Shown: one piece after another, positions 12,323-21,300 of the stretch | Numbering within the stretch: position 1 is the first letter of the stretch | How the letters are laid out: each line of letters starts with the position of its first letter | Assembly: GCF_000485595.1 (NCBI RefSeq) | Contig: NW_014577081.1 | Location: forward strand, 524,567 to 548,707 | Reading direction: 5' to 3' | Length of the DNA stretch: 24,141 nt | Origin: Priapulus caudatus | Taxonomy: Eukaryota > Priapulida > Priapulimorpha > Priapulimorphida > Priapulidae | The notes under the pieces: model-generated | Databases searched by the model: none | What the model was told of the DNA's origin: nothing | The model's input: the letters and a program-made list of their open reading frames with translations, nothing else | Program-made: the position numbers and the translations under genes

Positions 12323-15300
12323 GCAGCAGTGGCAGCAGCAGCAGCAGTAGCAGCAGCAGCAGCAATGTTACCCTTTACTTTTGCATGTAACATCACACAT
12401 TATGATCCAAAATTAATGTCACTGTTTTTGCCATTTCAATATAACTTGATACTATGCAGTCAATGTTTGCATTAATTCACATTCCGTCATTGTTACTGCT
12501 GCTAGCAACAATGTCACCATCACTTACATTGCTAGCATACATGCCTACACCTACCTGTGATGTGCATGGACCTAGCTAGTGTTAACACCAGTGCTCTGTT
12601 CAACTCCTCACTGTCTGAACACAGACTGACAGTCTTTGGTTCGCTGAGATAGCGCGAGAGGACTGGCTGTACCTCAGCCGAGCCTAGGCCTGTGATCAAC
12701 CTTAGTGCAGTATTCTCCACACTGCAACAGCAACACATGAACAACTAAATCCCACACTGCAACAGCAACACATGAACAACTAAACCCCACACTGCAACAG
12801 CAACACATGAACAACTAAATCCTACACTGTCACAGCAACATGCAAACAACTATTCCACTGCAGTCCACACTGGCACACTGTAATAGCAACATGCACACAC
12901 GCATAGGCCCACGCACATGCACACGCACACGCACACACACACACCCATACAAGGACATTTTAATACTGATTTTCAACATCACGCATCATTGGCAATCCTA
13001 TGTTGTTGCCTACCTGAGGTGGAACTGCACCTGGTTTGCTTGTGGCCTAGCAGCCATAGAGTGCAGGTTACTGAGTAACTGCACGCGAAAGTGAGCTGGG
13101 ACATGGTACAGCCTGTAAGCAAACATCTCTAACAGGGTGTTTATGATGCCATACGCATGATGCTTGAACACTGTAGGCAACAATTTACCTGCAGAAAAAT
13201 TATGAAAATGTTACGAACCAATAATTAGTACATTTTAGGACTTATTTCACGAAATGATATTCTGCCATTGATGTTTGTCATTTGTGTACATAATTATTGC
13301 AGTATTTATGATTTATTATATATGCTGAAGAAATGTGACTTAATTAAATTGGGTCCGCGAGTCAATAAAACATTACACCTCTGTTTACAATGATTGTAGC
13401 AACACAGTACCTATGAACACTTTGATGCCCGCTGTCTCTACCTCAGTGTACACAAGCAAGCGACTGTACGTTTCCACAAGTGCTGGCGAGAGAGCCAGGG
13501 GCGACTTAGATGAGGCCAGTTGTATGATATGCACAACGACTCCATTGATAAAACTGCAAGAAAATAGAAACAATTAATTTCCTGCGTGAAAGCAAGGTGA
13601 GGCAGAATCTATAAAGATTACCAGGCTGTTTGAATATCTACTATCGGTTGAGCAGCCATTATCGAAACTAGAGTAAAAGGTGGAGCAATAGTGCCAATTT
13701 GTTTGCCAATCAATACTATCTAAAAACTCACAAGGTGCACACACAAAATATGAAAGCATCTCTCTTGCTAGATGTCTATATTTTTTTACAATTTGACTTG
13801 CCACTAAGCTGTAAATTTGTTTTTAAACTCATATGTTGCGGTTTCCATCATAGTGCTATACTCAATACGCCCTCCTGGGTTGGATGCATCAAACCCATAC
13901 ATCAATGCCAACCCTTCCACTGCTACTCATATTAAGCTAATTAAACTGCAGCAAGCAACCCACTGTGCTCCGCCATAACATCCAGCTAAGTGTGCATGTT
14001 ATCAGTACCCATCAAAGGGTAGGTACAGCCATTCGTGCATCAGAATGCACTCATATACCATAGTACGGAGCACACAGAGGACAGTCAGCATAAAGCGATC
14101 AACTAGCTGCTGTAGACAGATTGATAGCATGGCCGACCACGTTAAGTACTGTGTCACCTGAGTTTAGTGTGTACGGTCAGAGAGTCAAGTAGAGTGATGG
14201 GTAGAGGCTGGGCGGGTCCTTCGGCAATGCAGTTTTGCCCCGGCATCTGTGCGTTCTGGTGATGCTTGTATGTACTCTCCAGAAGCATTGTCATCGGCAC
14301 CGAGAACAACTCGCTCTGCTGCCCATCTACGCATTCAAACAATAACCTTCCATCATGCATTTGCAGGAAGTACCATGCACCGACTTGCATCGCAGCATGC
14401 TAGTGTGCAAGCGATTACAGTCAAACCTATGTATATTCACTGTGTAACTGCCATCCAAGGGAAAGCCCAAGCATACTTTTTAGACTGGTTTCCATTATGT
14501 ATGCATGCACAGGTCGAACCGAACATGCAAGTCACCATATTTGGTTGAAATTCAATTGCCAGTCAGAATTTTACAAACGTGTAGTGACTGTCACTTATAT
14601 CCCATTATATCAAGCAGCAATATCCCACTTTTACAGAAAATCATTTTATTCATACAAAGATGATACATTAGATACATTCACATCTTCAGAAACTCTCTCG
14701 TGCAGCAGATGTATCGGCTGCTCCTGTTGTCACAGAGAAACAAGAGAACACTACACTTACATGCATTACATAGCAGTGCCACGCGGTAGTCCAGCGTTGA
14801 GATGTTCTTCTGTCGCAAACTCTGCTGGAGAAACCTACAGAAGAAAACACTGGTCATACCACCATTGTTACACTAGATCCGCAGTCAAACACACCGTATT
14901 ATGTGCACCAAAGCCACCAATACAAACTAGCGACAACATAAATACATGCAGCACACAATTATCAAATGCCCAAGTCTTCATACTCAATCTGGTTCTTGAG
15001 CGCGTTTGGCAGCGCACGTGGCAATCTGGCATTTTCTGGCGCTTGTGGTTTCTTGTTGAGCAGGAACATCCATATGCTTGCTGCTGCCATCTGCTGGACA
15101 CACCGTGCATTCGTGACATCGGGGATAGGTAATATATCACGTTCCGGGTAGAGCAAGTCATACAGACGTAGCACCGGCAGAAACTCGGACAACTGCAAAC
15201 AAACATACCATTTTCAAGGTCTCTCGTGACTCTTGATTTATCATCAGTGACTGTGGGTACAAGCATCCACCCCATCTGACCACCTTAAGATGGGGTGTCC

Positions 15301-18300
15301 ACAAAGTCCCAAATTGCATCATCCAAGTTTCTAATAGTAATCTCTATGACACTCTGCTTCTTTCACAATACATTATAAATTGCCTGATTAAACATGCATT
15401 GGCAACAATGGCTTGGGTACAATGGCTTTGGTAGTTTCATAAAAGAATTGATGTGTTAGATGTTGTTGCTACCATAACAACTCACCGGCTGTTTCTGAAT
15501 GCTAATGGAGATATATTGTAGCAGGAGCCACATCAGCTGATCACGGCCTTTGGTCATGTTCTTGTTGGCAAGCTGCCAGGGAATGTAAAGCAATAACTTA
15601 TTATGGTTCCATAGAAATGTTCTGTATAGTTCTCATATAAGTTAACAAGATATCTTGAGATTTTACATGTAACATAAATCAATAGATAAGATCCAATTGC
15701 AAAGAATTTCATCTCTACTAGCTTCTTACATACTTCCCTGGCATTTCTAGTAGCTAAACTGGCTACTCATAGCTAGTCAGTTACATAAAATCCAAGGCTT
15801 TGAGATATTACCATTAATACATGGATCTATTATTGACTGTGATACCATACCTACACACTAATATCATCCTTGCCTGTGCACGCAAACTAACTGCTATATG
15901 CTTAATCATTAAGTTACTAGTAACATTAGTAATGCAGCCGAAATCACATGACTATATCTTGCTGGTGCATGTTCACCTTGCCATGAAGAGCAGTAACAAG
16001 ATCTGGGAAGCTGATAAACTGGAAGAGGAAGAAGAAGACCATGTTGCTGGAGAGGGTCTTCCACAGTGTGTTCACATACTCCGCATCAGAATCGGACCTT
16101 TCCATCGCCGTGACGATAAGCTCTGTGAACTGCTCCTCTAGAGTGATGCTCCTCATCTGATGCTGCAGCAGAATTGAAGATATATTACTATCTAAGTAAT
16201 AGAATTACATGATGCTTATGAAGCACATTGATGGCTGCAGAAGGTTGTACACCTATTACATACATAATTGTATATTAAATAAAAGCTTGTGTGTGTGTGC
16301 GTGCGAACGTGCGTGCGTGCGGCTGTGTGTATGCATACGTGCATGCGTGCCTGTGTCTGTGTATCTGTTTGTGTGTCTGTGCATGTGTGTATGAACCCAT
16401 ATACGAGGTAGCTGTTGAAAATGCTTAGACTTATAAGTAATCACATCACTATTATTTAGCAATCTTGTGTAAATAACTACAATACAGACTGTTTAGACCA
16501 GTGCTAACCTGCTTACTGATCCCTAGCATGTTGCAGATCATGTCCCGTGAGTACTGCTGCTCCAGAACATACCTCACTAGTGCCCGCAACGGTTCGTATA
16601 CTTCCTGAAGCAAAAGATACGACGTCTAAACATGCTAGACACGTCCAACCGAGTCCAAACACGCCTCGGACGACATAATGTGTGCGTCCATCGCTAGTGA
16701 TGATGACCACTGACACTCCTTAAGGTTGGTTTCATATGTTGTGCTTCCGTAGATGGCTAATGAGGCTTATCCGAGCACTGAACAGTCTCCCACACAAGGC
16801 CGTATGCAGCAGGGGGGCAGCAGGGGCAGTTGCCCCCCCTAGAGATTTTCAGAGTATGCCTTTTAATGGGACAAATAGGGCAATAGAGGGCGTGGGGAGT
16901 ACCTTTGCCGCCCCCCTACAGAAAATTTCCTGTGTATTTGCCCCCCTACAGAAAATTTCCTGCGTACGGCCTTGCTCCCACAAGATGGGCAGGTGTGATG
17001 AGAAGTTGCAGAGATAACACTGCTGGCTGCACGCTTATTTCGTAGGCGTCGCTTTTCCTCTGCATCAGCTTTACGTTTCTCTTCAGCCTGTGTGGCTCCC
17101 AGACTAATGAGCCCACGCCAAGTTGGGCAATCTTGGGCAGTTTGCTCCCATGTTGCTGTGTTGATGCTAAAGGACTTCAGAGAGATCTTTAGTGTATCCT
17201 CGGACGACATACAGATGGTAGTAATGGCAATGGTGTTAATTCGCTATGACCGAGGCACACAGTAATCACAGAAATAAAAAAAACAAATAACGGAAGCCTA
17301 CCTTGTCATATGGCAGGCTTCCACGAATCGGGAATCGTAGCGATGTGGGATCCAGTTTCCAAACATTCCCAGCCTGAACAGCATAGCCAACCACAGGCAA
17401 CAGCTTGTTAAGTGCTGTTAACAGAATAAATCAGCATAGTTTACATACTTACTGCATGCATATTACACATCTTTTTGTGTATATACTTGCATACATATAT
17501 AAATCATTTGCATGGATATATTAGGAGTAAATCAGAGGCTCATTTTCAAAAGCATCACAAGTAGTTATGACAAGTCTAAAATGTTACAACTTTTTAAAGT
17601 GAAGTGTCGTGCAAACGTTATGTCATTTGAGACTTATAATAGCTGTAAGTACTTATCTTTCTAACCACGGTCCCAGCGTAATAGTATAAATGCAAACACT
17701 AGTACAGATATAAGTACACAGGGCTTGACTCACCACTGCCTGCCATTGTGACCATCTGTGCAGTCGGCTTGAAGCTGTCCACAAAGTCAGAGAACAATTT
17801 TCCAATCCTCTGTAAATGCAAAATATCCAGCACTGACCAATGTTTATAACAGAACTTGAGAGTGAAGAGGCAGCTGCAATGCTTAGAGAGCACCATGCAC
17901 ATAAACTGCTGAATAGGATTCTATTTTCATACCAGAACTTTGTGTGTCTGTTCTCTATCTTAATTGCCTTAATGATAAGTTAATAATCATGCCCATCTAC
18001 ACACACTCAGCTATAGAATCTTATCCTAACATGCAACACTATTTCTCATGCATGACAAGTATTACATATATTCTTACTTATAATTGTTCATGTAAAATTA
18101 ACTGCTATATCAGAATAGAACTGCTACTTCCTCACCCAATGTGGCCACTTCTTTCCTTCTGGAAAGAGTTTCATGATCTCCGTGACAACAAAGTAAGCAG
18201 GAAGCAGGCAAGCATTCCTATCAAACACGTATGCCAGCACCTAAAGCAAGTGGCAACAGGTGATAATTTGTGTTATGTGTTGACTTATTTCACGTCACAC

Positions 18301-21300
18301 CTTAAAGAATTAGAAAGCGTTTCACATCAATGAATATTAAATGCAATTATCTTCTTTTCTAAATGTTGCTTAGGCATGGTTCCTACACACACACACACAC
18401 ACACACTACTCACTATGACTTTAACTAGAAAGTGATTACATGTACACCTTCTAAACCTTGTAATGGGAGAAAGACAGACAGCGCTAGAGAGAGAGGGCAC
18501 ACAAGAGAGTTAGAGCGAGAGAGAGAGAGAGATATATATATAGAGAGAAAGAGAGCAATAGAGAGAGAGAGAGAGGAACAGAAAGAGGGAGAAAGAGCTA
18601 GACAGATAGGGAGAGATAGGGATAGGGAGTGAGGGGGAGAAAGAAGGAAGAGGGAGAGAGTGTGTGTGTGTGAGATGCTAAAATAATTGAGGAAGGTATT
18701 AACAAAGAAGGCATGACATGATCCAAGGTACAAACACAGGGGGTAAATGTACTTACATTTTCAACTGCATCTATCTGAGTGAGTACGGCGACATTGACAA
18801 CAGCCGGAACATTTTGTAGGCGACTAAACAGCAGCTTCAGCATGTCCCGCACACCCTGTAGACAGATTGCACCCTTCTAAGTTATCAACAGATATTATTT
18901 TATACGGGTGAAGATCACAAGAATTACAATAAATTTCTACCAGTTGGCAAATGCCGACATCTTGGCCCCACCACACATTCAATATCAAAAGGCTACACAT
19001 TATTGTGCCCATTGAAAGCATGGCTTATAATTAGTATTAAGATTTACAAACCTCAATATTACAAGTCAATGATCTGACACTCCAACTAGGAACCATTGGC
19101 ACATATCTTATAATGATACCCAATTTAGATTAAAAAAAGATTTGATAAGGTAATGGTTAACTTCTTTCTTTTAACATAACTAAATAATGATCAATTACTA
19201 TATTTTATTCTAATTGCAAGTAAGAAAATATATTGCTAGATTCAATAAAAGCATGCCTTGTAGTCTACCCCTCCTATGATACGTCGCACAAGTTGAAAAC
19301 ATTGACACCAGAGGGCACTTGATTGGTATTGCAGCTTGTCACTCATCAGTATTGTCTCACAGACCAACCTAGAAATAAACGTGATTGAAGCTACAGGTGC
19401 AGATATATAACACATACATGTAAACATTTAATAAAAATGTGACTGTTGAATTTTAACATCAGACGATAAATAATACACATCAGATAATTCAATGACACGA
19501 TATAAATGTATATATATATACGAAACCTTTTCAATGATTTTTAACACATTTTACTGAAAAACTTTAGTAAAGAGTTCCACTGGTAATAATAATTAGAGAG
19601 TTATACTTGGCATAGACTACATTATGCTCCACCAGGCCCTCCAAGACTCCAAGGAGCACCTGACTCCGCTGTGGGTTCACCTGTGTTACGGCATATGTTA
19701 CCAGAATTCGTACTGCAAGCTCCACATTTTCCTGCAATGCCAATCCGACCATGTTAAAACCTTCTCCATGACAAAAAAAATTCATTCAATGCCCAAAGGG
19801 ACATTTGCCTCACAAACGTTTTTTTATAATCTTCTATAATATTTTGTGTAATTCAAAAACCAGGAGGTTATTTTTGCAGAATTCAATTATTCTTCCATGC
19901 CCTGCCTGCCATCGAAGGTGTTGACGATTCTGCTGGTAACTGCCAGAGTGTTTGTTTACATCCCCAGTGGACCTGTTGAATCCTGATTACTATAGATTAC
20001 TGGATATGAACCCAACCCATATCATGAGATCATCTGAGCTACACGGCTTTACCAGTCCCTAGGTTAGATAGGCAGGTATTTACACGCTAAGAAAATTTTA
20101 GATTATATTATCTAATATCAATTAATTATGTTGCCTATTAGTTTTACATTATATTGACATGTATTATGTATCAAATCAAATTACAATTAAGTGAATCAGT
20201 TTACCTGCCTTAAATTGAGGTGCGTTTTAATTTATTTTACTCTGAATGCCAAAACCACTAAGCAACCGGCCTGTGATACCGATGAACACAATATATGATG
20301 GACACACCGGGCCTGTCTGTGTGAAGAGGATCTGTCGCAGCTGCTGCACCGCTTGCTTCTGCATATACAGTTCATTCTCTTGGCTTGGAACAACGTAGCC
20401 CACGAACACATCACTGAGACTTTTCAAGTTCTAAAAAAATAACGCAATATATAGAGTATGATAATCAATGCGTTTATGTACTATTAATCAGCATAATATA
20501 CGAGGTCAGGAGATTTAAATAGAATGAATAGTCTAGGTTGTCGAGGAGAGGAATATTTACTTAGAAACAAGTTGCGTCAGCAGGGGAGACAATCGTACCA
20601 GCCACGGAATCTGCGTGGGGAGTAGTGTTTTGACGACACGTACTTAACAACGGCGTGAGGTGGGGGCGTTGCCAAGCTACGTATACAGTAAAAACCCGCG
20701 TATAAGAACATAGATTTGTCCAAGTTAGCCTCAATATGTTCTTATGTAAATGGTGCTTACTGAAAAATTAGGCTCAAAAGGTTCTTAAATAGGTTCTTAA
20801 TTGTTTCTACTTTTAATATGTATAAGCTTATACTTGATTCAAATTGTGTTAAATTTTTCTTACAAGGACTGCAATTTTTGCTAATTAATACCCATGATGG
20901 GCTACAGTGTAAGTTTTTCAGTGCTTACCATACTGTATGATACAGTATGTATACAAGTATGTAAAGGGAATAGGAGAACGAGGCTTCAGGTAGGTAGAAC
21001 TACGGGTACCAGGAATAAAACAGGAAGGAAAGAAGAACGAGATTTCAGGTCGGTAGAGCCAGAAGCGACTACGAGAGAGACACCCTTGGAGGCTACCTAG
21101 GTCTACGCGAAGAAAGGACGACGGGGAGAGGAGAAGACGAAGACAGCGACGCGTTAATTCTTTAATATTAGTCTAGTAGTTAGTTAAACAACGTAACAGC
21201 GCTTCACGCTGCACTGATAATCGCAATAACGGCGAACCAGATAACTTATAGCGCAAGCTAAGTAGTGTAAGCTACAAATACGAGATAAATACAGATCCGC

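Noticed and set aside
12180-12396. Poly-Leu and poly-Ala open frames on the minus strand
   Set aside because: Translations of the intronic (CTG)n tract between MED23 exons 17 and 18.
12721-12860. Regular repeats as a possible CRISPR array
   Set aside because: The units are contiguous with no unique spacers, and the context is a eukaryotic intron.
14497-15132. 211-residue plus-strand open frame
   Set aside because: Antisense shadow of MED23 exons 12 and 13. Those exons have splice signals and clear homology; this frame has neither.
20704-20706. ATG at 20706 on the minus strand as a MED23 start
   Set aside because: The frame meets a stop before exon 2. The ATG at 22392 gives a family-like N-terminus and a phase-matched splice.
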